Assembly (NCBI RefSeq): GCF_014642875.1
Contig: NZ_BMJC01000004.1
Span: forward strand, 358,070 to 422,069
From: Puia dinghuensis
Lineage (GTDB): Bacteria > Bacteroidota > Bacteroidia > Chitinophagales > Chitinophagaceae
DNA length: 64,000 nt
Direction of reading: 5' to 3'
Below the pieces are notes generated by a model. The model ran no database searches. It was not told the origin of the DNA and saw nothing but the letters and a program-made list of their open reading frames with translations. The position numbers were made by a program, and so were the translations under genes. Below are positions 16,015 to 25,946 of this stretch, piece after piece. Each line of letters begins with the position of its first letter. Position 1 is the first letter of the stretch.

Positions 16015-18033
16015 CTTCTTCTGCAATCCGAACATCTCATCCCGCAGTCTTGCGGCCTCCATGAAGTCGAGGTCGCGGGCGGCTTTTTCCATGTCTTTTT
16101 TGGTGCGGGCGATGGCCTTTTCCACCTGCGGAATGGTCTGGTAGACCTCCTGATCTTCGGCTACCACCGAAACGAGTTCGTCATCGGGTGCCAGCGCATA
16201 GGGATCGCCAGGGTTGTAGCCCTTGATATCCAGCACCGAAGTCTGGGCGAAGACCTGCTCCTTGGATTTTTTGACGGTGCGGGGGGTGATACCGTGCTGT
16301 TCGTTGTGGGCAATTTGTTTTTCCCTTCGCCGCAGGGTCTCGTCCATGGTCTTTTGCATGCTCTCGGTGATGATGTCGGCATAGAAGATCACCAGCCCAT
16401 CCACATTACGGGCGGCCCGGCCCGCCGTCTGGGTCAGCGATTTTTCGTTGCGCAGAAAGCCTTCTTTGTCGGCATCGAGGATGGCCACAAGGGATACCTC
16501 GGGGAGATCGAGCCCTTCCCGCAACAGGTTGACGCCGACGAGCACATCGATCTCGCCGAGCCGAAGCTGACGCAGGATCTCTACCCTCTCGAGGGTATCC
16601 ACTTCGCTATGGATGTATTTAGACTTGATGTCGATGCGATGCAGGTATTTGTCCATTTCCTCCGCCATCCGCTTCGTCAGCGTCGTCACCAGCACCCGGT
16701 CGCCTTTCTTTACCCGCTTATCAATCTCGTCCAACAGATCGTCTATCTGGTTGGCACTGGGCCTTACCTCGATGGGCGGGTCAAGCAGCCCGGTAGGCCG
16801 TACCACCTGCTCCACGACGACCCCTTCGGTCTTTTCTAATTCATAGTCACCCGGTGTAGCAGAGACATAGATCGTCTGGCCCGTCAGCGATTCGAATTCG
16901 TGGAAGTTGAGCGGCCGGTTGTCGAGCGCGCTCGGAAGGCGAAAACCGTAATCCACCAACACCAGCTTGCGGCTGCGGTCGCCGCCATACATCCCACTGA
17001 TCTGCGGAACGGTCTGATGACTCTCATCCAGCACGAGCAGGAAGTCCTTAGGGAAATAATCGAGCAGACAGAAAGGCCTTGTCCCGGGCTGCCGCCGGTC
17101 GAAAAACCGGGAATAGTTCTCCACACCGTTGCAATATCCCAGTTCCCTGATCATTTCCACGTCATAGTTCACCCGTTCGCTCAGCCGCTGCGCCTCGATA
17201 TATTTTCCGACATTCTTAAAATAGGTCACCTGTTCGGCCAGTTCGTCCTGGATCTCACTGAGAACCTGGTGGATAATATCCTTTGGCGCCAGGTAGAGGT
17301 TGGCGGGGAAGATAGCAGCATTGTCGATCGCGGCGATGCGCTTGCCCGTCTGGATATCAAAGCTTTCGATGGAGTCGATCTCATCGCCGAAGAAACTGAT
17401 CCGATAGCCATAGTCGACATACGGCAGGTTGATATCCACCGTGTCGCCCTTTACCCGGAAACTACCCCGGGCGAACTCTATCTCGCTGCGCTTGTACAGG
17501 GAGTTCACCAGCGAATGCAGGAACCCCTGGCGCGAGATCACCTGCCCTTGCTGCAGTCGGACGATGCCATTCTCGAATTCGGCGGGATTGCCGATACCGT
17601 AGATACAGCTTACAGACGCAACGACGATAATATCCCTGCGGCCGCTGAGCAGCTGGGTCGTCGCCTGAAGCCGCAGTTTTTCCAGCTCCTCGTTGATGGA
17701 GAGGTCTTTTTCAATGTAGGTATTGCTCACCGGCATATAAGCCTCGGGCTGGTAGTAGTCGTAGTAAGACACAAAATAGCCGACGGCATTGTCGGGGAAG
17801 AATTGCTTAAACTCCCCATACAACTGCGCGACAAGCGTCTTATTATGCGTCAATACCAGCGTGGGCCGTTGGACATTCTCGATGACATTGGCGACAGTAA
17901 AGGTCTTTCCCGAACCCGTGACACCCAGTAAAGTTTGATAGCGCTCTCCTGTGAGTATACCTTCCGTCAGCTGACGGATCGCTTCCGGCTGGTCGCCGGA
18001 TGGAGGAAAAGGTGCGTTAAGTTTAAACCGCAT
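15994..18033 (-). CDS. uvrB: Excinuclease ABC subunit B
   Basis: 679 residues, typical length. Walker A GVTGSGKTFT near 38-47, the beta-hairpin region YYDYYQPEAYMP, the DESHQTVPQ helicase motif II, helicase motifs V/VI (GLDLPEVSLV, QTAGRAARN) and a C-terminal UVR motif for UvrA/UvrC contact (AARDLDFMEAARLRDEMFGL). It verifies DNA damage loaded by UvrA and hands over to UvrC. It starts 43 bp after the asmA-like gene on the same strand. Its last codons overlap the truncated Bro-N gene. Confidence 0.98.
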   Translation of the reverse strand: MRFKLNAPFPPSGDQPEAIRQLTEGILTGERYQTLLGVTGSGKTFTVANVIENVQRPTLVLTHNKTLVAQLYGEFKQFFPDNAVGYFVSYYDYYQPEAYMPVSNTYIEKDLSINEELEKLRLQATTQLLSGRRDIIVVASVSCIYGIGNPAEFENGIVRLQQGQVISRQGFLHSLVNSLYKRSEIEFARGSFRVKGDTVDINLPYVDYGYRISFFGDEIDSIESFDIQTGKRIAAIDNAAIFPANLYLAPKDIIHQVLSEIQDELAEQVTYFKNVGKYIEAQRLSERVNYDVEMIRELGYCNGVENYSRFFDRRQPGTRPFCLLDYFPKDFLLVLDESHQTVPQISGMYGGDRSRKLVLVDYGFRLPSALDNRPLNFHEFESLTGQTIYVSATPGDYELEKTEGVVVEQVVRPTGLLDPPIEVRPSANQIDDLLDEIDKRVKKGDRVLVTTLTKRMAEEMDKYLHRIDIKSKYIHSEVDTLERVEILRQLRLGEIDVLVGVNLLREGLDLPEVSLVAILDADKEGFLRNEKSLTQTAGRAARNVDGLVIFYADIITESMQKTMDETLRRREKQIAHNEQHGITPRTVKKSKEQVFAQTSVLDIKGYNPGDPYALAPDDELVSVVAEDQEVYQTIPQVEKAIARTKKDMEKAARDLDFMEAARLRDEMFGLQKKLKEMKA

Positions 18034-18076
18034 AGGACAAATTTACCGATTATTTGTCAACCGGCGGGGGACCTGG

Positions 18077-20533
18077 CTAGTTGGCCCCGCGTGTGTTGTT
18101 CGCCTTCGCCTGCTTCAGCGCTTTTTTAAACGGGTCCCAGGTGATCTTCAGTTTGCCGTCCACGCCTCTGCGCGCTCGCAGCCACACGCTAATCCCGGCC
18201 TTGCTGTAGTTACCCCTGCTGTCCGGCGAGATATCGATGGTCTGGTTCTTTGAGAAGTTGCTGAAGGGAACCCGGAGACTTATATCGGGCCCGGTCTTGA
18301 GATCGTATGTTCCTTCGGCAAAAAGGGTGAAGGCCGTCGACCGGATCTCCATCCGATGGATGGTCAGCGTGGTCGAGTCGAGGTCAAGCCGGTTCTTCAA
18401 CTCCGCAAAGCGAATCGTAGAGAGGTCCCTGTCCTTTAGCACGAAAACCTTTATCTTTTCCATGGGTTCGAAATCCACCAGCTGCCCGTTGTTGATGGTA
18501 AAATCGACGCTTCCTTTCAGGCTGTTGGGATCCATTTTTTTCTTATCAGTCATTGCCCCATTCAGCCGGATGTCGGCGGTAAGGCTGCCTTTGAGATTCC
18601 TGGCGGTGATGGCGTCCTGGCCGAAGTCGCCAAAGGCATTGAACAACCGTGGGAGGTCTACGTCCTTTAGATGGGATTCCAGCGAAACAAGGACGTCACC
18701 GGGACGCCGGCGGTCGATTGTCCCTTTCAAGTCGAAAGCCCCCTGATCCATGGTTAACCGGGTAAGGATGATCTGGTGGTCCTCGAATAAAAGATCGGCC
18801 TTTGCATTCGCGCCGGAGAATTTTCTAAACCGGAGATCATTGGCCTCGACGCCTACATGGATGATTCCTTCTTTCAGCAGCCGGTCGACACGCCCAAACG
18901 TCGTCCCAAAGGCGCTTGTGCCGCTTTGCCGGAAGTTTGTCGCCGTGGGACGCCCCGCCAGGACGGCCAGGTCTCCCAGGTCGAGCCGGGGGGAAGCGAG
19001 ATTCCAGTCCATGCTGACATTCTCTTCATTCCTGTCCAGTAAGGCGACTAAATTCCTGGCGATTCCTTTTACATTGATCATTGACCCGCCGGCATGGATG
19101 CTTAGTTGGTCGACAAGCAGATCCTGATCCCTGAAGCGCAGACGTCCCTTTCCATTTGTCAATCGGAAGGAGTAGGGCAAATAGGTAAGGGCGGCGGAGT
19201 CGAGATCAAGCCAGCCGTTGACGGTCGTCCCGGCGGTGTCGTTTTCCGACAACGGACCTTTGTAAACGAGGTTCATGGTCCCGGCGCCACCGGTAAATTG
19301 CAGGGTCTGGCTACCGGTGAGGTCATTCAGCGCTTCCAGACCAAAATGGGAGCGCAGGTCGCAGGCCAGCTGCGGATGTTTGAGGTTGGTGATCGCAATG
19401 GTGTCTGCCTGAAACGGCAGCTTCTGCAACTGGCCCGAGAAGCCCAGCAGCCGGATTCCGGAATTCTCGTCCCTCCTTTTCTGACCGCGCTGCCATTCGT
19501 TGGTAAAACTGCCTTTAAAGGAAACGCCTGTAAAGCGGCCGTCCGGTGTCAGGACGCTGCCCTTGTCCAGGTCGAGCCGCACCTGTATCTGGGGCTCAGG
19601 GTCATCGGCAGCGCCGGCATCCAGCTGGGCATATACAGAAACTGGTTTATCGATATCGTACTTGTCCAGCTCCTGCCGGAGATGAGGGGTCAGCAGGGCC
19701 GACGCATGGCGGTAGAGGATATGGGCCGTCTCTATCTTCAGAAAGAACGGGTCGGGCGAGACGGTGGGGAAGAACCGGCCGCTAAACACAAAGAGATGAT
19801 CGTCTATCTCCAACTTTGCCTCATTGAACTGGATGATCTTACTGGCCGTATTATAGTCCACGGTAAACCGCCCTAACAACGCCCTGCCTTTTATAAAGCT
19901 TCCATTTGCGGTGTTAAAGGAGAAATCGTCCGCCCGGATGTTCGCATTGACGTCGAACCGGAGCAGCCGGCGGTCCCTTGTGATGCCACAGTGCAGGTGT
20001 TGGATATCAAGATCGAAGAATTTGTGTTTATTCTGTTTTTCCATCACCCAGCGGATATCGGTGAGCCCGATATCGGGCAGGTCAGGCCTGCTTCTGGTGT
20101 TCGCGGGTTGGAGGGTGCGGAGCATATCCGTATTGGAGTATCCGGTGCTATCCGTATACAAATACACCTGCCCGTGTTCGAGGTCTACCGCTCCCACCTG
20201 CAGGCGGCGGGCGAAGAGGCTTTTGAACAGGTTGCAGGTGATATAGACATCGGCGGCTTGCAGCAGGTCGTGATGGTGTTGTGTCCAGGCGCTGTCCCGT
20301 AAGGTCACGGTCGAGAGCCGGGCGGTGACATTGGGGAAATGGCGGAAGAAGGAGATATCCAATTTTCCGATGCGCAGCGCTCCGCCGAGGCGATCCTGGA
20401 AGGCGCTTCTCGCTTTTTCCAGCAAGGCAGCTTTGTTTAGCTCGACATAGCCCACCAGGCAGAGCCAGGCAAGCAATAGCAGGCACACCAGGGCGCCTGC
20501 TATTCGGATGAGATATCGTAGGGCTCTCTTCAA
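18077..20533 (-). CDS. AsmA-family protein
   Basis: 818 residues with one N-terminal membrane helix (about 9-29), followed by a long beta-rich periplasmic region. The AsmA-like N-terminal block (GKLDISFFRHFPNVTARLSTVTLRD) and C-terminal block (ITARNLKGSLTADIRLNG...KGSVDFTINNGQLVDFEPM) are clear. AsmA-like proteins bridge the envelope and are thought to move phospholipids towards the outer membrane. It lies 6 bp after the M28 peptidase gene, in an apparent operon mgsA - M28 - asmA - uvrB. Confidence 0.85.
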   Translation of the reverse strand: MKRALRYLIRIAGALVCLLLLAWLCLVGYVELNKAALLEKARSAFQDRLGGALRIGKLDISFFRHFPNVTARLSTVTLRDSAWTQHHHDLLQAADVYITCNLFKSLFARRLQVGAVDLEHGQVYLYTDSTGYSNTDMLRTLQPANTRSRPDLPDIGLTDIRWVMEKQNKHKFFDLDIQHLHCGITRDRRLLRFDVNANIRADDFSFNTANGSFIKGRALLGRFTVDYNTASKIIQFNEAKLEIDDHLFVFSGRFFPTVSPDPFFLKIETAHILYRHASALLTPHLRQELDKYDIDKPVSVYAQLDAGAADDPEPQIQVRLDLDKGSVLTPDGRFTGVSFKGSFTNEWQRGQKRRDENSGIRLLGFSGQLQKLPFQADTIAITNLKHPQLACDLRSHFGLEALNDLTGSQTLQFTGGAGTMNLVYKGPLSENDTAGTTVNGWLDLDSAALTYLPYSFRLTNGKGRLRFRDQDLLVDQLSIHAGGSMINVKGIARNLVALLDRNEENVSMDWNLASPRLDLGDLAVLAGRPTATNFRQSGTSAFGTTFGRVDRLLKEGIIHVGVEANDLRFRKFSGANAKADLLFEDHQIILTRLTMDQGAFDLKGTIDRRRPGDVLVSLESHLKDVDLPRLFNAFGDFGQDAITARNLKGSLTADIRLNGAMTDKKKMDPNSLKGSVDFTINNGQLVDFEPMEKIKVFVLKDRDLSTIRFAELKNRLDLDSTTLTIHRMEIRSTAFTLFAEGTYDLKTGPDISLRVPFSNFSKNQTIDISPDSRGNYSKAGISVWLRARRGVDGKLKITWDPFKKALKQAKANNTRGAN

Positions 20534-20539
20534 AGCGGT

Positions 20540-22777
20540 TTATTCCTTGAAGAAGATGGCGCTCAGGTAAGCGGCAAACTTCTTCAGCACGGCAGCGTCG
20601 ATCTCTATCTGTTGCTGGGCTTCCTCAAAATTACGCTGTTCGATCGCCTCCCGGATGCCAGGCAAGGTCTTCACGCCATAGCCGGTGTAGAAACCAGGGG
20701 CATAGATCGTATGCCGGTACCAGGGGCGGCGGGGGAGACCGTTATCCGATAGCAATTGTTGTTCCGCCCTGTACAGCGCTTCGTTGACGGTCTGCAGCTG
20801 GCTATCGCTCAGCTTTGCCTTTGCCAGGGTGTCGGCGAGATGGTTGGCCGCATGCCCGAGTAAGGTCAACGCATTCTGGAGGCTGGAGAAATTCAGATAG
20901 GGGATCTCATCCTTTGCCGCGGGTGGCATCAGGTGACGCGCGGTATCCATGGCATAGTCGTAATCATGCGCTTTCAACAGCTGGTTGGTCAGCGAAGTGG
21001 TTTCCCGCATCTGGTCGAGCTGCGCCATCAGGTCGGTGGCATAGTCGTTTATCGTCTTGTACAACGCACGGAAGTCAAAGGGCAGCAGGCCCACATCCGC
21101 CATGCGCAAGGTCGTCCTGCCCGCGGTTTCGGCCAGGGCTACCCCATATTGAAAGGAGGGGTCTTTAAAGCGGCGATAGTCATCATAGCTGTCATAAATG
21201 GAATGATATTCCCCGCCGGCCGATTCCCCGCCGAAGCCAAGATCAAAAGAGGGAATCCCCAGGTGTTGGAGGAAAGGGGAATAATCCGAGCCCGAACCCA
21301 GCGCTCCAAGGGTGATCGTTTTCTTTTGAAACAGCTCTTTTTTAAGGTGGCCGCCTTCGGCGGCGTTCACGAGGTCACGGGCATGGCGGCGATCGGCGAT
21401 GGTGATATGGGTCTGGGGGTCTATGACATCCCGGGCGATCTCGTTCATAAACGGCTCCAGGCCATGCGACCCGCCGGCTTCCAGGAAGCCGCGACTGTTG
21501 CCATCGGAGTTGATATAGACCACCGCCTTTTGCTGTAGCTCGGCGGCATGAGTCTCCACCCATTCGGTGGAGCCGATGAGGCTTGGCTCTTCCCCGTCCC
21601 AGGCGCAGTAGACGATGGTGCGTTTGGGCTTCCACCCGGTTTTACGCAATTCCCCAACAGCCCTGGCTTCTTCCAGCATTGCCGATTGACCGCTGATCGG
21701 ATCGCCGGCACCGTTGACCCAGGCATCATGGTGGTTGCCACGGATCACCCATTCGTCGGGCCAGACGCTGCCCGGTATTTTGGCGATGACATCGGTGATG
21801 GTTTTCATTTCCCAGTTGAATGCCAGTTTGAGGTGAACAAGGGTCTTGCCCGGACCGACGTGGTAGGTCATGGGCAGAGCGCCGCGCCAATCTTCCGGCG
21901 CCACAGGGCCCTCCAGCGCGCGCAGCAAGGGCTCGGCATCATGGTAGCTGATCGGCAGAACGGGTATTTTCAAAAGCGTGAGGGCGTCCTTGCGATCGAG
22001 CCGTTTAGCATCTTTTGTTGCGCCGACGCCTGGTGTCAGCGGATCGCCGGGATATATAGGCATATCCATCACCGAGCCGCGTTGCACGCCGTATTCGCTT
22101 TTAAAGGCCCCTTTGGGATAGACATCGCCTTCATAATAGCCATCATCTTTCGGGTCGGAGTAGATGATACAGCCGATGGCTCCGTGTTCCTGCGCCACTT
22201 TGGGTTTGATGCCCCGCCAGGAGTGGCCATATTTTGCAATAACGATTTTGCCTTTGACAGAGATGCCCATTCTGGCGAGCCGATCGTAGTCTTCCGGGAT
22301 ACCGTAGTTGACATATACCAGCTCTCCGGTGACGTCGCCATCCGGCGACCAGCAGTTATAGGTTGGGAGCTGTTCGCTGGTCTGGCCAGATGTTCTGTCT
22401 TCTTTCAGGGGTGGTTCCGCCAGGGTAGCCTTGAAATGCACGGGCCCCGTCATCTCCAGCAGCCTTTCGGTTGGGGTGGGGAAGGGGACATAGAAGGTCT
22501 CCAGCTGGACATCATAACCCCAGCTCTTAAACTGATTGTAGATGTAATTGACGACGGCTTTGTCGCCGGGAGACCCTACATGATGAGGGCGGGCGGACAT
22601 GATACGGATACCACTATCGACATTGGCGGCGCTGAGATAGCCGTCAAAGGTCTTTTCCAATTGTAGCTGTTGACCGGCTTCGGCGTCACTGAATCCCGCC
22701 AGGCTATGGGTCTGCGACCGGGATAAAAAGGAAACCAGGATAAGGCTCCCGGTAAGAAGATGTTTTCTCATGTGCAC
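20540..22777 (-). CDS. Exported M28-family metallopeptidase (glutamate carboxypeptidase II-like)
   Basis: 745 residues with a signal peptide (MRKHLLTGSLILVSFLSRSQT; the start could be this Met, two codons in). Domain order resembles glutamate carboxypeptidase II: a PA insertion (about 120-270, GKIVIAKYGHSWRG), an M28 zinc peptidase domain with GNHHDAW, DGEEPSLIGSTEW, INSDG and EYHSIYDSYDDY supplying ligands and base, and a C-terminal transferrin-receptor-like dimerisation domain (about 600-740). It probably trims acidic C-terminal residues from peptides in the periplasm. It starts 1 bp after mgsA. Confidence 0.9.
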   Translation of the reverse strand: MHMRKHLLTGSLILVSFLSRSQTHSLAGFSDAEAGQQLQLEKTFDGYLSAANVDSGIRIMSARPHHVGSPGDKAVVNYIYNQFKSWGYDVQLETFYVPFPTPTERLLEMTGPVHFKATLAEPPLKEDRTSGQTSEQLPTYNCWSPDGDVTGELVYVNYGIPEDYDRLARMGISVKGKIVIAKYGHSWRGIKPKVAQEHGAIGCIIYSDPKDDGYYEGDVYPKGAFKSEYGVQRGSVMDMPIYPGDPLTPGVGATKDAKRLDRKDALTLLKIPVLPISYHDAEPLLRALEGPVAPEDWRGALPMTYHVGPGKTLVHLKLAFNWEMKTITDVIAKIPGSVWPDEWVIRGNHHDAWVNGAGDPISGQSAMLEEARAVGELRKTGWKPKRTIVYCAWDGEEPSLIGSTEWVETHAAELQQKAVVYINSDGNSRGFLEAGGSHGLEPFMNEIARDVIDPQTHITIADRRHARDLVNAAEGGHLKKELFQKKTITLGALGSGSDYSPFLQHLGIPSFDLGFGGESAGGEYHSIYDSYDDYRRFKDPSFQYGVALAETAGRTTLRMADVGLLPFDFRALYKTINDYATDLMAQLDQMRETTSLTNQLLKAHDYDYAMDTARHLMPPAAKDEIPYLNFSSLQNALTLLGHAANHLADTLAKAKLSDSQLQTVNEALYRAEQQLLSDNGLPRRPWYRHTIYAPGFYTGYGVKTLPGIREAIEQRNFEEAQQQIEIDAAVLKKFAAYLSAIFFKE

Positions 22778-22778
22778 A

Positions 22779-23267
22779 TTATTGGTTTGGTGATAGATTC
22801 GATTGACCGGGCTTATCCAGGCGCCGGGTATATTGGGAATAGTCGGGTACCATTACCTCGTAGTCGGTGAACATCAGCGGGGACGTAAGCAGGAAATCGG
22901 CCGTGGCGCGGTCACAGGCAAAGGGGATGTTCCAGGTGACTGCCAGCCGGAGAAGCGCCTTTATATCCGGGTCGTGGGGCTGGGCTTCCATGGGGTCCCA
23001 GAAGAAGATGAGGACATCGATCTTGCCTTCCGCTATCCGGGCGCCGATCTGTTGGTCGCCCCCGAGCGGACCACTGAGGAATTTACTTACCGACTGTCCA
23101 AGGGCATTTTCCACGAGGCTGCCGGTGGTGCCGGTACCATAGAGCCGGTGTTTCCTTAGCGCCGATTTGTTGTAGACGGCCCACTCGATAAGTTCGGTTT
23201 TCTTGTTGTCATGTGCTACGAGGGCGATTCGCTTGGAGCCACTCAATTTCCTTATGGGAATTTGCAT
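22779..23267 (-). CDS. mgsA: Methylglyoxal synthase
   Basis: 162 residues (E. coli enzyme: 152). It has KRIALVAHDNKK at the N-terminus, the phosphate-binding GTGTTG (44-49) and SGPLGGDQQIGA, with Asp71 at the same position as the catalytic Asp of E. coli MgsA; His98 in AQPHDPD is also conserved. It converts dihydroxyacetone phosphate to methylglyoxal plus phosphate, an overflow bypass of lower glycolysis. A -7-like TATCTTTC box lies on the minus strand at 23300-23293. It is first in the apparent operon with the M28 peptidase and AsmA genes. Confidence 0.95.
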   Translation of the reverse strand: MQIPIRKLSGSKRIALVAHDNKKTELIEWAVYNKSALRKHRLYGTGTTGSLVENALGQSVSKFLSGPLGGDQQIGARIAEGKIDVLIFFWDPMEAQPHDPDIKALLRLAVTWNIPFACDRATADFLLTSPLMFTDYEVMVPDYSQYTRRLDKPGQSNLSPNQ

Positions 23268-23449
23268 ACGTTATGGCGTTTTGATCCTGCCTGAAAGATA
23301 GTTGCTTTAAGAATATTATAACAACTCATAAAAAATTTTGACAACTGCTCATCGTTTTAAACGAACCGCCCAAAAACGAGTCGAACGTTTCAGGCACGGA
23401 ATTTGTTACCCTATACGCCCTTTCTACTTACACTTACTAACCCAAGGCA

Positions 23450-24097
23450 ATGAAACCTCTGATCTGTCTAACCCTACTGGCTATCGCTTTTTCCCGCGCG
23501 AGCCAGGCCCAGGAAGCACCGGCAACACCGGACTCCACGGGTGCGCATGTACATCAGGCAAGCGAAAGGCCAGTGATGAACTTCACCGCGGTGGTGAAGG
23601 AGCCGACGAGGGTAGTGTGGTTGCAGTGGGATGCAGACAGCGCGAAGGAAGGGGATTATTTTATTGTGGAAAGAAGTCAAGGCGATCATGATCACAATCA
23701 TCAATTCGAGACTATCGGGGCCTTGCGATCCACCGGGACCAGGGGGCACTATGAATTGACGGATCAGGCGCCACCTAATGGTTCAGACTTCTATCGTATC
23801 AAATATGCAGGTTCTACCGGCCCTGCCGTCTATTCAAAAACGATGGAGCTAAGCCTCTCGGGGGATGTCGATTTTAAATTCTATCCAAACCCTGTAGATA
23901 AGCTATTTATCGTGCGGACAGAGCACAGTATAGACCTCCAGATACTGGACCAGGCCGGCAATATCCGGGCAAGTAAACGGTTACAACCCGGTATACAGGT
24001 GATCGATGTTTCAACCCTGGAACATGGGGTCTATGTTCTCCGAGTAACTGATAAAGAAAGCAATAGAGCGGTTTCCCAGCAGTTGGTGAAGAATTAA
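23450..24097 (+). CDS. T9SS-exported protein with C-terminal sorting domain
   Basis: 215 residues. Signal peptide MKPLICLTLLAIAFSRASQAQ, a His-containing low-complexity patch, a central beta-sandwich (about 45-135, VVWLQWDADSAKEGDYFIVERS) and a C-terminal type A sorting domain: FKFYPNPVDKLFIV then GVYVLRVTDKESN ending in QQLVKN. Type A domains direct cargo through the type IX secretion system to the cell surface. The cargo domain is small and not recognised as an enzyme. Divergent from mgsA. Confidence 0.8.
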   Translation: MKPLICLTLLAIAFSRASQAQEAPATPDSTGAHVHQASERPVMNFTAVVKEPTRVVWLQWDADSAKEGDYFIVERSQGDHDHNHQFETIGALRSTGTRGHYELTDQAPPNGSDFYRIKYAGSTGPAVYSKTMELSLSGDVDFKFYPNPVDKLFIVRTEHSIDLQILDQAGNIRASKRLQPGIQVIDVSTLEHGVYVLRVTDKESNRAVSQQLVKN

Positions 24098-24173
24098 AAT
24101 GACCTTAAAAAAAATATTACCGTAAAATGGTATTGCGAATTTGATTTTATTCCTCTACCTTTATCTTGGTTTT

Positions 24174-24234
24174 TCATAGGATATTGGATTTTAAAACGGG
24201 GTTGAATTTCTATTCAGACCCCTTTTTTATTTTT
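24174..24234 (+). ncRNA. Candidate small RNA ending in a strong terminator
   Basis: TTTG (24140-24143), 18 nt, TATCTTGG (24162-24169) resembles a promoter that would start an RNA near 24174. The RNA would end in the hairpin at 24198-24222 with its U tract. The stretch contains no ORF. Alternatively the hairpin merely ends the T9SS-protein transcript. Confidence 0.22.
24198..24234 (+). terminator. Rho-independent terminator
   Basis: GGGGTTGAAT, loop TTCT, ATTCA-g-ACCCC, then TTTTTTATTTTT: a 10-bp stem with one bulged G and a long U tract on the plus strand, downstream of the T9SS-exported protein gene. Confidence 0.85.
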
Positions 24235-24339
24235 AGGCCCAGGACGTTGATTATCATGCGTATAAATACGCATCCGCGGCCCGCCCCGCTTTCCTGCCGG
24301 CGGAATATCCCTGATGGCGAAATATCCCTGAAATAAGAA

Positions 24340-24363
24340 GGGCCCCGATGGAGATCGGAGCCC
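24340..24363 (-). terminator. recA terminator hairpin
   Basis: GGGC-C-CCGAT, loop GGAG, ATCGG-A-GCCC. The single A/C mismatch on the plus strand becomes a U-G wobble on the minus strand, giving an uninterrupted 10-bp stem in recA mRNA, about 35 nt after the stop. Confidence 0.6.
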
Positions 24364-24397
24364 GGGAGTTACTAACCCAATTTAAATAAAAACTCGC

Positions 24398-25399
24398 TTA
24401 AGTAGTTTGCATCTCTTTTACTTTCTCTCTGATCTTATTCTCGATCTCTGTCGCTAATTCGGGATTGTCATGTAACAATTGTTTTACGGTATCGCGACCC
24501 TGGCCAAGCTTGTCGGTACCATAGCTGAACCAGCTACCGCTCTTTTGGATAATGCTCAATTCCACACCCATGTCGATGATCTCACCCATCTTCGAGATCC
24601 CTTCACCAAAAACAATATCGAATTCGGCTGCGCGGAAGGGCGGCGCTACTTTGTTCTTTACTACTTTCACCTTCACGCGGTTGCCCACTGCTTCTTCTCC
24701 ATCCTTTATCTGCGCCATACGGCGGATATCGAGACGGACGGAAGCATAGAATTTAAGGGCATTACCACCGGTTGTCGTTTCGGGATTGCCGAACATGACC
24801 CCGATCTTCTCCCGCAGCTGGTTGATGAAGATACAGATGGTGTTGGTCTTGCTTATCGTCGCCGTGAGCTTTCTGAGGGCCTGGGACATCAGGCGGGCCT
24901 GCAGACCCATCTTGCTGTCGCCCATTTCTCCTTCCAGCTCACCCTTAGGCACAAGCGCTGCCACGGAGTCGATGACCACTACATCGAGCGCGCCGGAGAG
25001 GATCAGCCGGTCGGCGATCTCGAGCGCCTGTTCACCATAGTCGGGTTGCGAGATCAGCAGGTTGTCGATATCCACGCCTAATTTTTGAGCATAGGCGCTG
25101 TCGAAGGCGTGCTCGGCATCGATGATCGCGCACATCCCGCCTTTTTTCTGGGCTTCTGCAATAATATGGGTAGCGATGGTTGTCTTACCGGAAGATTCGG
25201 GGCCATAGATCTCTACGACTCTGCCCTTTGGCAGACCCCCGACCCCCAGCGCCATATCCAGGCCGATAGAGCCGGTGGAAATCACCTCCATGGGGTCCTG
25301 GCTCTTTTCGTTCATCATCATCACGCTCCCTTTCCCGAAGTCCTTGTCTATTTTGTCCATCGTCAGCTTTAGAGCCTTGAGTTTTTCTGCGTTTGACAT
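24398..25399 (-). CDS. recA: Recombinase RecA
   Basis: 333 residues. Walker [10 protein letters not shown] near 65-73, DAEHAFD, the [11 protein letters not shown] segment, [13 protein letters not shown] (Walker B), the L2 region [22 protein letters not shown] and [11 protein letters not shown]. The acidic C-terminal tail seen in E. coli RecA is short here. It forms filaments on single-stranded DNA for strand exchange. A -7 box TAAATTTG lies about 20 nt upstream. I see no obvious LexA-type operator in the promoter. Confidence 0.98.
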   Translation of the reverse strand: MSNAEKLKALKLTMDKIDKDFGKGSVMMMNEKSQDPMEVISTGSIGLDMALGVGGLPKGRVVEIYGPESSGKTTIATHIIAEAQKKGGMCAIIDAEHAFDSAYAQKLGVDIDNLLISQPDYGEQALEIADRLILSGALDVVVIDSVAALVPKGELEGEMGDSKMGLQARLMSQALRKLTATISKTNTICIFINQLREKIGVMFGNPETTTGGNALKFYASVRLDIRRMAQIKDGEEAVGNRVKVKVVKNKVAPPFRAAEFDIVFGEGISKMGEIIDMGVELSIIQKSGSWFSYGTDKLGQGRDTVKQLLHDNPELATEIENKIREKVKEMQTT

Positions 25400-25418
25400 A
25401 ATCGTATTTTTTGTACCT

Positions 25419-25426
25419 CAAATTTA
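25419..25426 (-). promoter_or_regulatory. recA -7 box TAAATTTG
   Basis: Exact match to TAnnTTTG on the minus strand, placing the transcript start about 15 nt before the recA ATG. No clear -33 TTTG is seen. Confidence 0.5.
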
Positions 25427-25946
25427 ATGGTTCAGTAAAGGTAAGGTAATTATTTTATGCACACTAATTAATTTAGTATTTTTTGACTAACTATTTTGGG
25501 TCCGCGCGGGAAGTGCGGCGACGGTACCTGAAAAGCCAGGAAGACGCGACTCTATGGCAACAGGATACTTTTGCAACCTTGTATCTATTTTAACAACCTG
25601 GTCAAGGACGTAACGCCGGGGCTCAGGCTCTGTTGCCGGGCCTTCTAACGGCATTTGCAATAGCGCTAAAAGCCAGCAAAAGCCTTTTTCTTGTCTCATT
25701 GCGCGGGTCGTATTCAAATTATAGGGAATAAGGCACCAACGGGCATGCCCCTCCCCTATAATAAATACAATTATCTGTTATAAATACCCGGGAGTCGGTG
25801 AATTTGGCATCAAATTCGCCTATTTTTTGCCGCAACAGATTATCTAATATTACTTTGTTAGGTTATATTCGCACCATTATTCTTGTCTGATCGGATTTGT
25901 AACACGCACAGAAGGAATAATTATTCTTTAAAAAAATGATATTACT
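25427..25946. other. 520-bp region without a convincing gene
   Basis: Between recA and the OmpA-like gene. The left part is AT-rich; 25490-25720 is more GC-rich and holds a minus-strand frame (TTG start at 25717, or ATG at 25699) encoding about 70 residues, without a recognisable domain. An untranslated RNA there is possible. The right part holds the ompA-like promoter. Confidence 0.5.
25826..25857 (+). promoter_or_regulatory. Probable promoter of the OmpA-like lipoprotein
   Basis: TTTG (25826-25829), 20 nt, TTACTTTG (25850-25857). Spacing is ideal, and the -7 box is close to TAnnTTTG. The leader would be about 85 nt. Confidence 0.4.

Larger units (their letters stand above)
24098..24397. 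other. Intergenic region with terminators and a possible small transcript
   Basis: No convincing ORF. It holds a promoter-like pair and terminator that could define a ~60-nt RNA (24174-24234), an 11-bp direct repeat (aatatccctga) near 24304 and 24321, and the recA terminator at the right end. Confidence 0.5.

Noticed and set aside
16900-17931. 343-codon plus-strand frame
   Set aside because: Antisense to uvrB; an artefact of codon bias.
25487-25717. 76-codon minus-strand frame between recA and the OmpA-like gene
   Set aside because: No recognisable domain, TTG or late ATG start, no clear promoter; left as an undefined region.
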